Below, piece by piece: positions 25,605-34,659 of a DNA stretch of 64,000 bases. Made by a program: the position numbers and the translations under genes. The notes beneath the pieces are model-generated. The model did not search any database, was not told where the DNA came from, and was given only the letters and a program-made list of their open reading frames with translations. The stretch is from Pontibacter arcticus (GTDB lineage Bacteria > Bacteroidota > Bacteroidia > Cytophagales > Hymenobacteraceae): positions 523,080 through 587,079 of the forward strand of contig NZ_QMDV01000001.1 in the NCBI RefSeq assembly GCF_003284895.1, written 5' to 3'. Positions within the stretch are counted from its first letter, which is position 1. Each line of letters begins with the position of its first letter.

Positions 25605-25928
25605 CTAACTACTATAGGTCATGTGCGGCAATTTGGTTTGCTCCGGCACTTTTCCGGTTGCATTTCCGTGCGCCAGCATACACTGGCAGGTTAAACGCTC
25701 GTTAACTTTAAGGCGCCCACTTTCGCGGTAACGTAGTTCTGCTGCCGTAAGCGGTCCAAAATTATCCAGGCCCTGCAGCACAATTACCCGGCACGAGGTG
25801 CAGCGGCCTTTGCCTCCGCAGGCGTGCATCCAGTCAATGCCGGCAGCCTGAAGCGCTTTTAGCAGTGTTTGGTCCTGCGCTACTTTCACCTCGCGGCCGG
25901 CAAGGTTTTGGACAATCAACTCAGGCAT
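25605..25928 (-). CDS. 2Fe-2S ferredoxin
   Basis: A 107-residue electron carrier. The cluster ligands are seen in HACGGKGRCTSCRV (C-x5-C-x2-C) with the fourth Cys in LTCQCML, as in adrenodoxin-type ferredoxins. The fold starts PELIVQNLAGREVKV, and ATG at 25926-25928 is the natural start. The longer upstream frame overlaps the divergent gene and is rejected. Its partner enzyme is unknown. It is divergent from the 366-residue unknown gene with only 35 bases between the two starts. Confidence 0.88.
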   Translation of the reverse strand: MPELIVQNLAGREVKVAQDQTLLKALQAAGIDWMHACGGKGRCTSCRVIVLQGLDNFGPLTAAELRYRESGRLKVNERLTCQCMLAHGNATGKVPEQTKLPHMTYSS

Positions 25929-25963
25929 GTTAACTTTATACTTTAGAGAAGAAAATACTCCCA

Positions 25964-27064
25964 ATGGAAAGCAAATATAATCAATTACAGTTAGAGCGCT
26001 ACAGCAAAGAGCTGGCAAACGTACTCTGCGACCGCTATTTCGCTACTCAGCATACCCTGAACGGCCCTCAACTGATCAGCTTTACGCCTGTAAAACAGGT
26101 AAACCTTTTCGTGATAAAAGAATTGCTGCTGAAGTGGCACGCCGAAATGGCAAACCTGCGCAGCCCATACTTTGATTTTGAGCACGAGGAAGTAAAAGAA
26201 GCGCTGATCCAGTTCATGAATGTGCTTTCCCGGAAAATTAAACTGAAACGCGAAGCTTTTGAGCCCTTGCTGCAGAAAGCTATACAGGATACGCTCTTGG
26301 TTTCGCTGGCGCCGCTTGCCGTATTCGAAGAAAAATTTCTGAGAGTACAGGAAGAAGTACAATTACCGAAACTGCAGGAAAATCTAAAGTATATCGATAT
26401 CGACAAAGCGCTTTTCGCCGGCTTCCTGGAAACCCTTACACCTACTGATAACGACAGAGGCGATATCCGGAACCGCTTTAAGGTATACCTGCACGCCCAC
26501 GACGAGCAGCGCCGCCCGCTACAGGACCTGATCGATCAGTTTAACAGTTTGTTGCCTGTAACACTAACCGAACTTACCGAAACAGCAGCACCTGCCGCGC
26601 CTGTTTATGCCAAGCCAACACCACCGGCCCCCGAAGAGGAAGTTGATATTGTAGCGCCTATCCATATGGCTCAGCGCGAAGCTTCTGTGCCTGCACCTGC
26701 TATCAGGAAGCCGTTAACCATTGCTGACGAGGAAGAAGAACATGTGGCGCCTGCCCGCCCAACCCTGAACGATAATTTCCGGAAAGCACCCCAGGCATCT
26801 TTAGCCGATACGCACAGCAACCAGCGCATCGACTCGCTTAAGAATTCTATTTCCATTAACCAGCGTTTCAGTTTTATAAACGAGTTGTTTGATGGCGATA
26901 ACATGCATTACTACCAAACCATACAAGCTCTGGACACGATGCCAGATGAGACAACAGCCAAACAATATGTTACCGCAGAGCTGGCCACCAAGTATGACTG
27001 GACCAAAAAACAGGACCATGTAAATAAATTACTTCGCCTGATCGAAAGAAAATTCGGAAATTAA
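25964..27064 (+). CDS. Unknown helical protein with Pro/Ala linker
   Basis: A 366-residue protein that I do not recognise. Residues 1-185 are predicted helical and charged (LYSKELANVLCDRYFATQ; FEHEEVKEALIQFMNVLSRKIKLK). Residues 188-265 are a low-complexity Pro/Ala/Glu linker with an acidic patch. Residues 285-366 are helical (NSISINQRFSFINELFDGDNMHYYQ ... LLRLIERKFGN). No signal peptide or membrane helix, so it is probably cytoplasmic. The helix-linker-helix build suggests a scaffold or complex subunit, which is inference only. Followed by its own terminator. Confidence 0.75.
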   Translation: MESKYNQLQLERYSKELANVLCDRYFATQHTLNGPQLISFTPVKQVNLFVIKELLLKWHAEMANLRSPYFDFEHEEVKEALIQFMNVLSRKIKLKREAFEPLLQKAIQDTLLVSLAPLAVFEEKFLRVQEEVQLPKLQENLKYIDIDKALFAGFLETLTPTDNDRGDIRNRFKVYLHAHDEQRRPLQDLIDQFNSLLPVTLTELTETAAPAAPVYAKPTPPAPEEEVDIVAPIHMAQREASVPAPAIRKPLTIADEEEEHVAPARPTLNDNFRKAPQASLADTHSNQRIDSLKNSISINQRFSFINELFDGDNMHYYQTIQALDTMPDETTAKQYVTAELATKYDWTKKQDHVNKLLRLIERKFGN

Positions 27065-27102
27065 CCCCTCTCTGATTTTATACTTCAGGCTTAAAGTCAG
27101 AC

Positions 27103-27137
27103 AAATAACCGCAGGCGGCAAAAGCATGCGGTTATTT
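27103..27137 (+). terminator. Terminator after the helical unknown gene
   Basis: AAATAACCGCA / TGCGGTTATTT arms (27103-27113, 27127-27137) with T-run continuing. Confidence 0.75.
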
Positions 27138-27344
27138 TTTTGCCTCTTGCTGCCATCCCCTGCTTTTAATCATTGCAAATAAGTAACCGAAATATTAATT
27201 ATGCACTTGGATTATACTTGCACACCCAGCTGGCGAAGTTGAATAGGTTCGATTAAAAAATTTAAAAAATCGAAACTTTTACGACACAAACAGCATTTTT
27301 AGCCCGTACCTATATTACTTTAATCAACTTTATTAGCAGCAGCC

Positions 27345-27734
27345 ATGAGAGACGAATTTGACTACGACGAGGACTTGAGCTTTAGCAATTTTGACGATGA
27401 TGAAGAGGATGAAGACCTCGGTATTACGTTTGAAGAAGATTTGTACCTGATGATTCGCGAGAAGCTTCGCGATACGCTACAGGAGTTTAAGGGGCAGTAT
27501 CCGATGTTAAAAAAACTGGAGAATGCTGTTAGCTCATTTAAGGTAAACGCAAAAAATACCGACGATTCTAAGTTCTACCCGATGGCGGCCAAGTTGCTGA
27601 GCGAGCACATCAAACCATTAACCGCAGAATCTGAAGAGATAGAAGAGATTTACGATAACATGCAGGCCGATATAGCACGTTTTAAAAACCAGCGCGCACA
27701 CGGTTTCGAAGGTGATTTATACTTATCGAAATAA
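27345..27734 (+). CDS. Small acidic protein of unknown function
   Basis: A 129-residue protein. The first 30 residues are extremely acidic (DEFDYDEDLSFSNFDDDEEDEDLG). The rest is a charged helical domain (LYLMIREKLRDTLQEFKGQYPMLKKLENAVSSF). It has no signal peptide or cysteines and ends at a strong terminator. The acidic tail could mimic nucleic acid or bind a basic partner, but that is speculation. The single-gene unit with a 280-base upstream region free of other genes suggests independent regulation. Confidence 0.7.
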   Translation: MRDEFDYDEDLSFSNFDDDEEDEDLGITFEEDLYLMIREKLRDTLQEFKGQYPMLKKLENAVSSFKVNAKNTDDSKFYPMAAKLLSEHIKPLTAESEEIEEIYDNMQADIARFKNQRAHGFEGDLYLSK

Positions 27735-27746
27735 ATAAAAATAGCC

Positions 27747-27796
27747 TTTACAAAAAAAGCCTTTCCTGGTAATCCGGGAAAGGCTTTTTTTGTAAA
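27747..27796 (+). terminator. Strong terminator after the acidic protein gene
   Basis: 20-base perfect arms (27747-27766, 27777-27796), GCCTTTCC stem with A7/T7 runs. Confidence 0.85.
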
Positions 27797-28036
27797 CATT
27801 ATCATCACTTCCTAAGTATAAATAAACCGCTGTATAACAGCAACTTACGTTATAATGGAGCAAATTTATATTTGTTTTAATTATTCTACGTTAGGATGAC
27901 ATAAAATAACTTTACCTTTACGGTTATTTTATAATGCAACCCTTTTACAACTACTAGGGTCTTAATAAAAAAGATAACTGTGCTATTGACATTACAACGC
28001 CGCCTAACACTACACAAACTTAATATTTCAGTCCCT

Positions 28037-28501
28037 ATGGTTCAGACAAAACTGTTTGACGGAGAGCAGTACCTGATGCAGACGGTAGACGAAAAGCTTG
28101 CCTTTACAACGCACCGGCTTATACAAAACCCTACGCCCTGGTCTTTCAGAAAGAGCAAACATATTTTGCTGGAAGATATACAAGATTGCGAAGTAAAAGT
28201 TACAGGGAAACCCATTTATTTAATTTTGGGTAGTATTGCAGCTTTGTTTATTTACTATGATAACTCGTTTGTACTGCTGGGCAGCTTCTTTCTGATGCTG
28301 TATATCATGACCCGCGGTCAGCGCATTCATATCACAGCAACTGATACTTCGATGGTATTGCCGTTGCAGGTAGAAGAGCAGCATTTTAATAATTTGCTGG
28401 CCATGGTACGCCAGGCCAGAAAGGCAGGGAAATCTAAAATAAACTTTTCTGCAGAAGAGTTAAGCCTGGCATCCGCTTATCACCTGAAGCAAACGGCTTA
28501 A
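28037..28501 (+). CDS. Membrane protein with PH-like fold
   Basis: A 154-residue protein. It opens with VQTKLFDGEQYLMQTVDEKLAFTTHRLI, similar to bacterial PH-type domains. Two adjacent hydrophobic helices follow (about 60-95), then a second strand-rich part (RIHITATDTSMVLPLQVEEQHFNNLLAMVRQARK), as in PH-domain membrane proteins split by a hairpin. ATG at 28037 is preferred over the GTG at 27980, which adds an unusual basic extension. TATATTTG at 27867-27874 may be a -7 element for a long leader. The function is unknown. Confidence 0.6.
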   Translation: MVQTKLFDGEQYLMQTVDEKLAFTTHRLIQNPTPWSFRKSKHILLEDIQDCEVKVTGKPIYLILGSIAALFIYYDNSFVLLGSFFLMLYIMTRGQRIHITATDTSMVLPLQVEEQHFNNLLAMVRQARKAGKSKINFSAEELSLASAYHLKQTA

Positions 28502-28520
28502 CCGGCCTCCTATCTTATTT

Positions 28521-28541
28521 AAAGCGCTTTATAAGCGCTTT
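28521..28541 (+). terminator. Terminator after the PH-like gene
   Basis: AAAGCGCTT, 3-base loop, AAGCGCTTT, then a T-run. Confidence 0.75.
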
Positions 28542-28648
28542 TTTTATTTTCGCTTGCACAAGCATACAGGCCAGGCAATAGCCAATGGCTTGGCTCTAAT
28601 GGGGTATTATTGTTATATTTAGGAGTTTTACAGAACCCCGGATAGTTT

Positions 28649-29641
28649 ATGCCAGCAGAAGATTTCATACAACAGGACAGGATAAAAGCCAATCAGCAGA
28701 AAATACGGCAGGTTTTTAGTGAAGTAGGCAATGTGGTGGTAGGGCAATCCTATATGATCAACCGCCTGCTGATCGGGTTATTTACCGGCGGCCATATTTT
28801 GCTGGAAGGTGTGCCCGGGCTGGCTAAAACACTTACGATCAACTCGCTCTCCAAGGCGCTCCGCCTCGATTTCCAACGGATACAGTTTACCCCGGATCTG
28901 CTCCCCTCCGACCTCATCGGGACGATGATCTATAACCAGAACGCCTCGGTATTTGAGGTTAAAAAAGGCCCTATCTTCTCTAACCTGATTCTGGCTGATG
29001 AAGTAAACCGCTCTCCGGCCAAAGTACAGTCGGCGCTGCTGGAGGCGATGCAGGAAAAACAGGTAACGATCGGCGAAACAACTTTTCAGCTCGACCTGCC
29101 TTTCCTGGTGCTGGCTACGCAAAACCCCGTAGAGCACGAAGGCACCTACCCTTTGCCTGAAGCGCAGGTAGACCGCTTTATGATGAAAGTATACATTGAT
29201 TACCCAAAGAAAACAGACGAGTTGGAGATTATGCGTCGTATGGCCAATATGTCTTTCAACGACTCTATTTCGAAGGTTTTATCAAAAGAAGATATCTTTA
29301 ACATCCGGAGCGAAATAAACCAGGTACAGATTTCCGAAACACTGGAACGCTACATTATAGAGTTGGTTTTTGCTACCCGCCGTCCTGCCGAATATGACCT
29401 GGCCGAGTTTGCGCCTTACATCCAGTTCGGGGTTTCGCCGAGGGCCAGCATTGCCCTGCACCGTGCCGCCAAAGCCATTGCCTACTTTGATGACCGCGAT
29501 TATGTGCTGCCCGAAGACATTAAAGAAGTGGCCCACGATGTTATGAACCACCGCATCATACTTAACTACGAAGCGGAAGCCGACGGCATCCGGACAAAAG
29601 ACTTTATTGAAGCCATACTTCGCAAAGTGCCAATCAGTTAA
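28649..29641 (+). CDS. MoxR-family AAA+ ATPase
   Basis: A 330-residue AAA+ ATPase of the MoxR/RavA group; these act as chaperones for maturation of protein complexes. Walker A is GVPGLAKT (about 51-58), Walker B is LILADEVNR (about 113-121), sensor 1 is LATQNP (about 154-159), and the C-terminal lid contains GVSPRASIALHRAAKA (about 260-275). MoxR genes usually sit next to DUF58 and VWA-domain genes; none follow here, so the gene is isolated in this window. No signal peptide, cytoplasmic. Confidence 0.92.
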   Translation: MPAEDFIQQDRIKANQQKIRQVFSEVGNVVVGQSYMINRLLIGLFTGGHILLEGVPGLAKTLTINSLSKALRLDFQRIQFTPDLLPSDLIGTMIYNQNASVFEVKKGPIFSNLILADEVNRSPAKVQSALLEAMQEKQVTIGETTFQLDLPFLVLATQNPVEHEGTYPLPEAQVDRFMMKVYIDYPKKTDELEIMRRMANMSFNDSISKVLSKEDIFNIRSEINQVQISETLERYIIELVFATRRPAEYDLAEFAPYIQFGVSPRASIALHRAAKAIAYFDDRDYVLPEDIKEVAHDVMNHRIILNYEAEADGIRTKDFIEAILRKVPIS

Positions 29642-29664
29642 GCATACCTGCATTTTATACTTTA

Positions 29665-29705
29665 AACAGCCCGTTTATACTTGCGTAAAGTATAAACAGG
29701 CTGTT
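29665..29705. repeat. Hairpin built from opposed AAGTATA words
   Basis: 18-base arms (29665-29682, 29688-29705) with one mismatch and a 5-base loop; each arm holds TTTATACTT/AAGTATAAA. It lies after the MoxR stop and may act as a weak terminator. Confidence 0.65.
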
Positions 29706-29746
29706 GCATTTATGGCTTGTATCAAATTATACTTTGGAAAATCGTT

Positions 29747-29905
29747 ATGCTGAAAGGTATACTTAAGCTATTGCTGCTTCATAAGTTTATGGGCGGTGCC
29801 GGGCGCACGCCAGAGTCTAACCGGGGCTGTTTAAACCTCTTCGGCATAAGTATACTTGTATTGGTGATGATTGTCGTTTTTTCGGCGGTCAGAAGTTGTA
29901 CCTGA
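29747..29905 (+). CDS. Possible small membrane protein
   Basis: A 52-codon ORF (MLKGILKLLLLHKFMGG ... NLFGISILVLVMIVVFSAVRSCT) with a basic amphipathic start and a C-terminal hydrophobic helix of about 17 residues. It sits between the MoxR gene and a hairpin at 29921-29945. No homologue is recognised. A start further upstream (29717) is possible but lacks support. It contains two copies of the AAGTATA word, so its status as a real gene is uncertain. Confidence 0.35.
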   Translation: MLKGILKLLLLHKFMGGAGRTPESNRGCLNLFGISILVLVMIVVFSAVRSCT

Positions 29906-29920
29906 TAAAGTATAAAAAAA

Positions 29921-29945
29921 GAAACCCGCTATGGTAGCGGGTTTC
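29921..29945 (-). terminator. Terminator of the beta-helix lipoprotein gene
   Basis: GAAACCCGCT / AGCGGGTTTC arms with a 5-base loop. A7 on the plus strand gives a T-run for minus-strand transcripts. An AAAGTATAA word abuts the A-run. Confidence 0.75.
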
Positions 29946-30019
29946 AAGCAGCGGGGGAGACTAAGCCACGCTGCAACTGATCGCACTTATGTTACTCACC
30001 TAACACACACAATCAAATT

Positions 30020-31360
30020 CTAGTAATCCGTGTTCTGCGGATCGAAGTTAGTCCACTTTTCGGTCCAGTCTGTTGTACCGAAGGCACCTTTGTAAGTAAC
30101 CGTTTCGAAACCGCTTATACCTTCAAAGCTGGCACCTGACAGTAAAGCCGAGCCCGAACCTGGCAGAAGCGTTGGCTTGCCTGTTTGCGTAAAGGAGCCC
30201 TCAATTTTAAGATCAGCGTTTGCAGCCAGTTGCGTGTTGCCATTGCTGGTAAACCAGGTAGCGGCATTGTAAGTACTTCCTTCTTTAAGAGCAATCTGGG
30301 TAGTATTACCTGCCAGCACGTTGTTCTTAAACTGAAGTTCACCTGAGGTTGCGTTTGCTTCCATCTTCGCATCGTTCAGTAAAATACCTTTTGGCCAGCC
30401 TGCTATAACAGAGTTGTAAACTGATATTCTGGTGTTGTTCTTAAAATGCATCCCGCTTCCGAAGTTAGCATCTGCGGCGGTTGTGGCTGTTGCCAGCGGG
30501 CCAAACAAACTCACATTCGAGAACCTTGCTTTAGTAAACGGATTGGTATCGTCGCCGGCTTTATTGTTATCCGACTCAAACCCATTAGATTTTGACGAAT
30601 CGGCTACTTTCGGGTCTGCGATGCCCAGCATAAACTGCACATTTCCTGAGAAACCGTTATCGGTATCAAACATATCATCCACGGTTTTGTAAGCTACCAG
30701 GTGCTTTGCATTGGCTGTGCCGCCAAACCACTCAAAGGCATCATCCCCGCTATAAGAAACCTGCACAAAATCAACTTCGGTGCCGCTGCCTACGCCTGCC
30801 AGTGTAAGGCCGTTAATCTCGTTGCCCGGCGTAAAGGCAATACCGGCAAATTCGATACGCACATACTTCAGTACACCCGAGTTATCTGCTGGCTTGTCGC
30901 CGCCGTACTGTCGGTCTATACTTCCTTCCACTACCGCGTTGCTGCCCAGGTTGCCAGGCGCATTGCCAAGTATAACCAGGCCACCCCAGTCGCCGGCTCT
31001 GCGTGTGCCTTTTGCCATGTTAGAGGTAAATACGATCGGCTTATCCACAGTACCACGCGCGATGATCTGGGCGCCGCGCTCTATAATTAAAGAGCCTTTG
31101 GATGGTGCATCACCTTTAATGACAGTACCTGCCTCGATGGTTAATTTGGCTGGTGCCTGCACATATACAAAGCCCTGCAGTAAATACTGCTTATCGGCTT
31201 TCAGGGTCATGTCTGCGGTGATGTTACCTTTTAACGTAACAACTTCGGTTGGTTTCTCAACAGGCGTTATTGGGTCTTCTTTATCATCGCAGGAAATAGT
31301 GCCTACTCCTAATAAGGCCAGCAATAACAGAGTGCTTACTTTTGTGGTTACTTTTTTCAT
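30020..31360 (-). CDS. Parallel beta-helix-like surface lipoprotein
   Basis: A 446-residue lipoprotein (signal helix, lipobox near GTISC, Cys about 24). Its repeating turn pattern, with runs such as LTIEAGTVIKGD, GSLIIERGAQIIARGT and GDWGGLVILGNAPGN, suggests a right-handed beta-helix. A downstream NGFSGNVQFMLGIAD and SNGFESDNNKAGDDT stretch is acidic and could bind metal or polyanion-associated cations. It lies 53 bases downstream of the TonB receptor on the same strand, so the two probably form one operon. Its role in nutrient capture beside the phosphate genes is inference. Confidence 0.75.
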   Translation of the reverse strand: MKKVTTKVSTLLLLALLGVGTISCDDKEDPITPVEKPTEVVTLKGNITADMTLKADKQYLLQGFVYVQAPAKLTIEAGTVIKGDAPSKGSLIIERGAQIIARGTVDKPIVFTSNMAKGTRRAGDWGGLVILGNAPGNLGSNAVVEGSIDRQYGGDKPADNSGVLKYVRIEFAGIAFTPGNEINGLTLAGVGSGTEVDFVQVSYSGDDAFEWFGGTANAKHLVAYKTVDDMFDTDNGFSGNVQFMLGIADPKVADSSKSNGFESDNNKAGDDTNPFTKARFSNVSLFGPLATATTAADANFGSGMHFKNNTRISVYNSVIAGWPKGILLNDAKMEANATSGELQFKNNVLAGNTTQIALKEGSTYNAATWFTSNGNTQLAANADLKIEGSFTQTGKPTLLPGSGSALLSGASFEGISGFETVTYKGAFGTTDWTEKWTNFDPQNTDY

Positions 31361-31412
31361 GTCTTTGTTTAAAGTTGATTGTTCAAGTATGATTGGCTAA
31401 AGTATGGCCTGG

Positions 31413-34190
31413 TTAAAATTTGTAGTTGATGCCCAGCGTGGAGTAACTCCCTCTCCTGAAAACAGTGTAATCCTTATCAGTGCTGTTTATTTTGGCGTCC
31501 TCGTTTAGGTCTTGTTTAAGCAGCACTTTCTGGTTTAAGATATCCTGGATGCCGGCTTTCAGTTCGAGGTGTTTGCCGATGCCTTTTGTAACGGCAAGGT
31601 CGATTACGTTGCGGGGCATTTCGTAAATGGTAGGCTCCTGCACGTTACCGGCTGCAAAAATGCGCTTCCCGATCACGTTGTAAAGCAGATTTACCTGGAG
31701 GGCTTTTTTATCATCCTGGAAGTATAAACCGGCGTTCACGATGTAAGGCGATTGCCCGTACATGGCCCTGTTCCGGCTCTGCCCTTCTGCTTTCACGCCA
31801 TCGCCTAAATCCACTTTACTTTTGATCAGGGCTGCGTTCAGCACCAGACTCAGGTTCTGGATAAAGCTTCTGTCAGAGAGGTTCAGGAACGACTTTCTGA
31901 TCTCCGTTTCGATGCCATAACTCTGTGCCGTTTCCGCGTTGCCGGGCGCATAGATCGGGTTGCCCGAAGAAGGACGGTTGTATAATTCGATCGGGTTGAT
32001 GAAGTGTTTGTAGAAGGCCCCGAAGGAAATCATTTCGGTGGGGTTCGGGTAGAATTCGTAGCGCAGATCGGCGTTGTGGATGGTAGCTGTAGTCGTATTT
32101 TCATCCCCTAAGATATCGGCGTTCTGCTGGAAATCGTAATAGGCAAACGGTGCAAGCTCCCTGAATTCGGGGCGGTTTACGCTTATACTGTACCCGCCGC
32201 GCAGCACCGATTTCTGGCTCAGTGTATATATGGCATTTAAAGATGGAAGTATACTTACAACCGGGTTATCTACATCGATGGCTTCGCCGCTGGCGCGTTC
32301 TGTTTGTAGTTGCTGTCTGTTATACTCTACCCGTACGCCACCCGATAAATTTAGCTTATGAAGCGGTAACGTTCCGCCCACAAACCCGGCTACCAGCGTA
32401 TTGGCAGCATCGTAATGGTCTGTTGGGTTGGTACCTTCCGATAATGTAAAGCCTGTGGTGCCGTTAATATTTTCTGGTGCAAACAGTTGCTCTATCGGGG
32501 TCTCTAACAGTGCATCGTTAAAATCTGCGCCACGGTTATACGACATCCAGCGGGCATCAAATACACGATCTTTTCGTTCGGCATAAAAGCCTGCGCGTAT
32601 TTTCGGCTGATTTTCTGCCAGGGTATCTTTGCCAGTGAACTTGTGCTCGATCTGTGCATTTGCGATAACGGTGTTTTCATTCAGATCAGAGTAAAAGCGG
32701 CCGGCATCAAAGGTACTGGCTCGTGGCGCGAACTGCCATATAAAAGGGTCATCCGTGTTCAGGTTACGCTGCGACCTGATGCGTTTGTAATCCGGTTCGT
32801 TGCGCTTAGAGTAGTTGTAGCCTGCTGTCCAGGTAAAGGTTGTCTTCTCGTTGTTGCGGTCATGTGTGCCTTGCAGCTGTCCGGAATAGATTGTGCGGCT
32901 TTCGTAGCGCATGGCGGCATTGTTCACGTCCACGTTGGCGCTGTTGGCCTCGTAACCAGTTCGGCCAATGTACTGGTTCTGGCCCATCTGGTTAAACATG
33001 TTCCGGAACTCAAGCTTGTTATTATTATTGAGCCTGAAAGCAAAGTTACTTAGAGCGCTTACCCGTACGTTGCTGCTGTATTCCTTGTCGTTATACTTAT
33101 ATTCTTCCTGATCGAAGTTTACATAATTGTAGCGCGTTACTTCGTTAAACTGGCTGGTGTTGCTGTAAGAAAGTGCCGAAATATTGCTGCCCTGTATACT
33201 TCCTAAATTAAAGCGGCGGGTAAGGCCAGCCGAAAGGCGCAGGTCCGGTAAGGCTGTTTTTGTATCGGAGCCCCAGGTGTTCGGCAGTTTTCGTATTTCA
33301 TTCAGCTTGGCATCACCGGAAAGATTTTCGAGGTTAGCTGGCAACGAGCCTGGCAATGCTCTGTAACCGTTATCGAACCCAAGCAAATCTGTCTTGCTGC
33401 CTTTCGGTTGAATAAAATCATTGAACGTAGTTCCGGCACGTACGCCACCTGTTATACTTAGCGCAAAGGTATTTTCGTCTGCAAAGTTTTTTGTGTATAC
33501 TTTAATTACACCACCGCCAAACTCGCCCGGCAACTCTGGTGCTCCGGATTTGTAAACCAGGATACGATCAAGCACGCTGGTTGGCAGCACATCAAAAGAG
33601 AAAGCACGGGAATCGGTTTCGGTGCTGGGTGCCAGCGCATCGTTTAGCAACACGGTGTTATAGCGCTGGCTCAGGCCGCGTATCATAATGTAGCGGTCGT
33701 TCATCACAGTTACGCCCGGAATACGCTTTACCACAGCTGCCGCATCACGGTCCAGGGATTTGGCAATTTGCTCGCCTGATACCCCGCTTACCACTATTTC
33801 GCTTTGCCTCAAATCCTGCATCAGCGCCATTTCGGTATTTGTTTGCCGGGTGGCTACAATTTCTACAGCTTCTAACTGGGTATTATTTTCTTCCAGCTGC
33901 ACATCAACTACTGTCGTTTGGCCGGGCTTGATGGTGATATTGGGCGTTTCGGAGGGCTTGTAGGAAATAAAAGTGACGGAGAGCGGATAGGTGCCTTGTT
34001 CCAGTGTGAGTGTGAAGCTTCCTTCGTAATCTGTGGCGGTGCCTTTGTTTGTGCCTTTTACAAAAACAACTGCTCCTATTATACTTTCGCCGGTGGCTTT
34101 ATCTGTTACTCTGCCTTTTAAGATGCCTTGCTGGGCAAAACCTGCTGTTGTAATAGCTACTAGCAGGAGCACTGTAAGTATAAGTCTCAT
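31413..34190 (-). CDS. TonB-dependent outer-membrane receptor
   Basis: A 925-residue receptor that imports a ligand across the outer membrane using TonB energy. It has a signal peptide (MRLILTVLLLVAITTAGFAQ), a carboxypeptidase-regulatory-like domain (about 20-105), a plug domain (about 120-250, with KRIPGVTVMNDRYIMIRGL), and a 22-stranded barrel ending SYSTLGINYKF. Start ATG at 34188-34190 gives a clean signal peptide; the 14-residue extension upstream is not used. The location, divergent from the OprP-like porin and pst genes and behind a shared candidate operator, suggests phosphate or organophosphate uptake (inference). Confidence 0.9.
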   Translation of the reverse strand: MRLILTVLLLVAITTAGFAQQGILKGRVTDKATGESIIGAVVFVKGTNKGTATDYEGSFTLTLEQGTYPLSVTFISYKPSETPNITIKPGQTTVVDVQLEENNTQLEAVEIVATRQTNTEMALMQDLRQSEIVVSGVSGEQIAKSLDRDAAAVVKRIPGVTVMNDRYIMIRGLSQRYNTVLLNDALAPSTETDSRAFSFDVLPTSVLDRILVYKSGAPELPGEFGGGVIKVYTKNFADENTFALSITGGVRAGTTFNDFIQPKGSKTDLLGFDNGYRALPGSLPANLENLSGDAKLNEIRKLPNTWGSDTKTALPDLRLSAGLTRRFNLGSIQGSNISALSYSNTSQFNEVTRYNYVNFDQEEYKYNDKEYSSNVRVSALSNFAFRLNNNNKLEFRNMFNQMGQNQYIGRTGYEANSANVDVNNAAMRYESRTIYSGQLQGTHDRNNEKTTFTWTAGYNYSKRNEPDYKRIRSQRNLNTDDPFIWQFAPRASTFDAGRFYSDLNENTVIANAQIEHKFTGKDTLAENQPKIRAGFYAERKDRVFDARWMSYNRGADFNDALLETPIEQLFAPENINGTTGFTLSEGTNPTDHYDAANTLVAGFVGGTLPLHKLNLSGGVRVEYNRQQLQTERASGEAIDVDNPVVSILPSLNAIYTLSQKSVLRGGYSISVNRPEFRELAPFAYYDFQQNADILGDENTTTATIHNADLRYEFYPNPTEMISFGAFYKHFINPIELYNRPSSGNPIYAPGNAETAQSYGIETEIRKSFLNLSDRSFIQNLSLVLNAALIKSKVDLGDGVKAEGQSRNRAMYGQSPYIVNAGLYFQDDKKALQVNLLYNVIGKRIFAAGNVQEPTIYEMPRNVIDLAVTKGIGKHLELKAGIQDILNQKVLLKQDLNEDAKINSTDKDYTVFRRGSYSTLGINYKF

Positions 34191-34218
34191 GTGGTTGTGG
34201 TGATAATTAGTCTCGCCA

Positions 34219-34226
34219 CAAAAGTA
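34219..34226 (-). promoter_or_regulatory. Candidate -7 element for the TonB receptor
   Basis: TACTTTTG on the minus strand fits TAnnTTTG, 28 bases before the receptor start and 31 bases downstream of the candidate operator at 34258-34275. Confidence 0.45.
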
Positions 34227-34257
34227 GAACACGCACTTTACCCCAATTTTATCCCGT

Positions 34258-34275
34258 TGTTATGCTATCGTTAAA
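34258..34275 (-). promoter_or_regulatory. Candidate Pho-type operator, TonB receptor side
   Basis: Minus-strand TTTAACGATAGCATAACA matches CTTAACAATAACATAATA upstream of pstS (35992-36009) at 14 of 18 positions. The shared word sits 68 bases upstream of the receptor start. Binding by a PhoB-like regulator is inference. Confidence 0.45.
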
Positions 34276-34453
34276 GTTCCGCAAGCAGTATTATGCCTGT
34301 ATTACGTACACATTATCTATACTTTAACGTAAGGTTAGGTTTGTGTTAAACAGACCTTTAGTTTATACTTTCCAGAAAAGTCAAATGAAGTCACCATATC
34401 AGCATTGCGTTCATTATCAATCAATTACACTTTATACTTAACTAATAACCTGT

Positions 34454-34492
34454 TAACATACAGTTTACAATGATAATATTAAGATAACTTTG
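34454..34492 (+). promoter_or_regulatory. Candidate regulated promoter of the porin gene
   Basis: TTAACA-5-TTTACA (34454-34470), resembling two direct half-sites of a Pho-type box, overlaps the expected -33 region of TAACTTTG (34485-34492). This layout would suit an activator-dependent promoter. The leader to the GTG at 34660 is long, about 165 bases. The rest of the 470-base gap holds only scattered AAGTATA words. Confidence 0.4.
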
Positions 34493-34659
34493 GAATAACA
34501 GTTTTGTAATGCCTGTCCCTTAATTTTGCATCGTAGTAAAGAACAAACTGCCGGTAGCCTGACTAACTCCGGCAGAAAAGACTACGATTGCCGTACCTAT
34601 ATTATTAAGAAGTAGTGATGCGGCAGATTATGATTAATTCTCACCCTTAATCAACAGAA

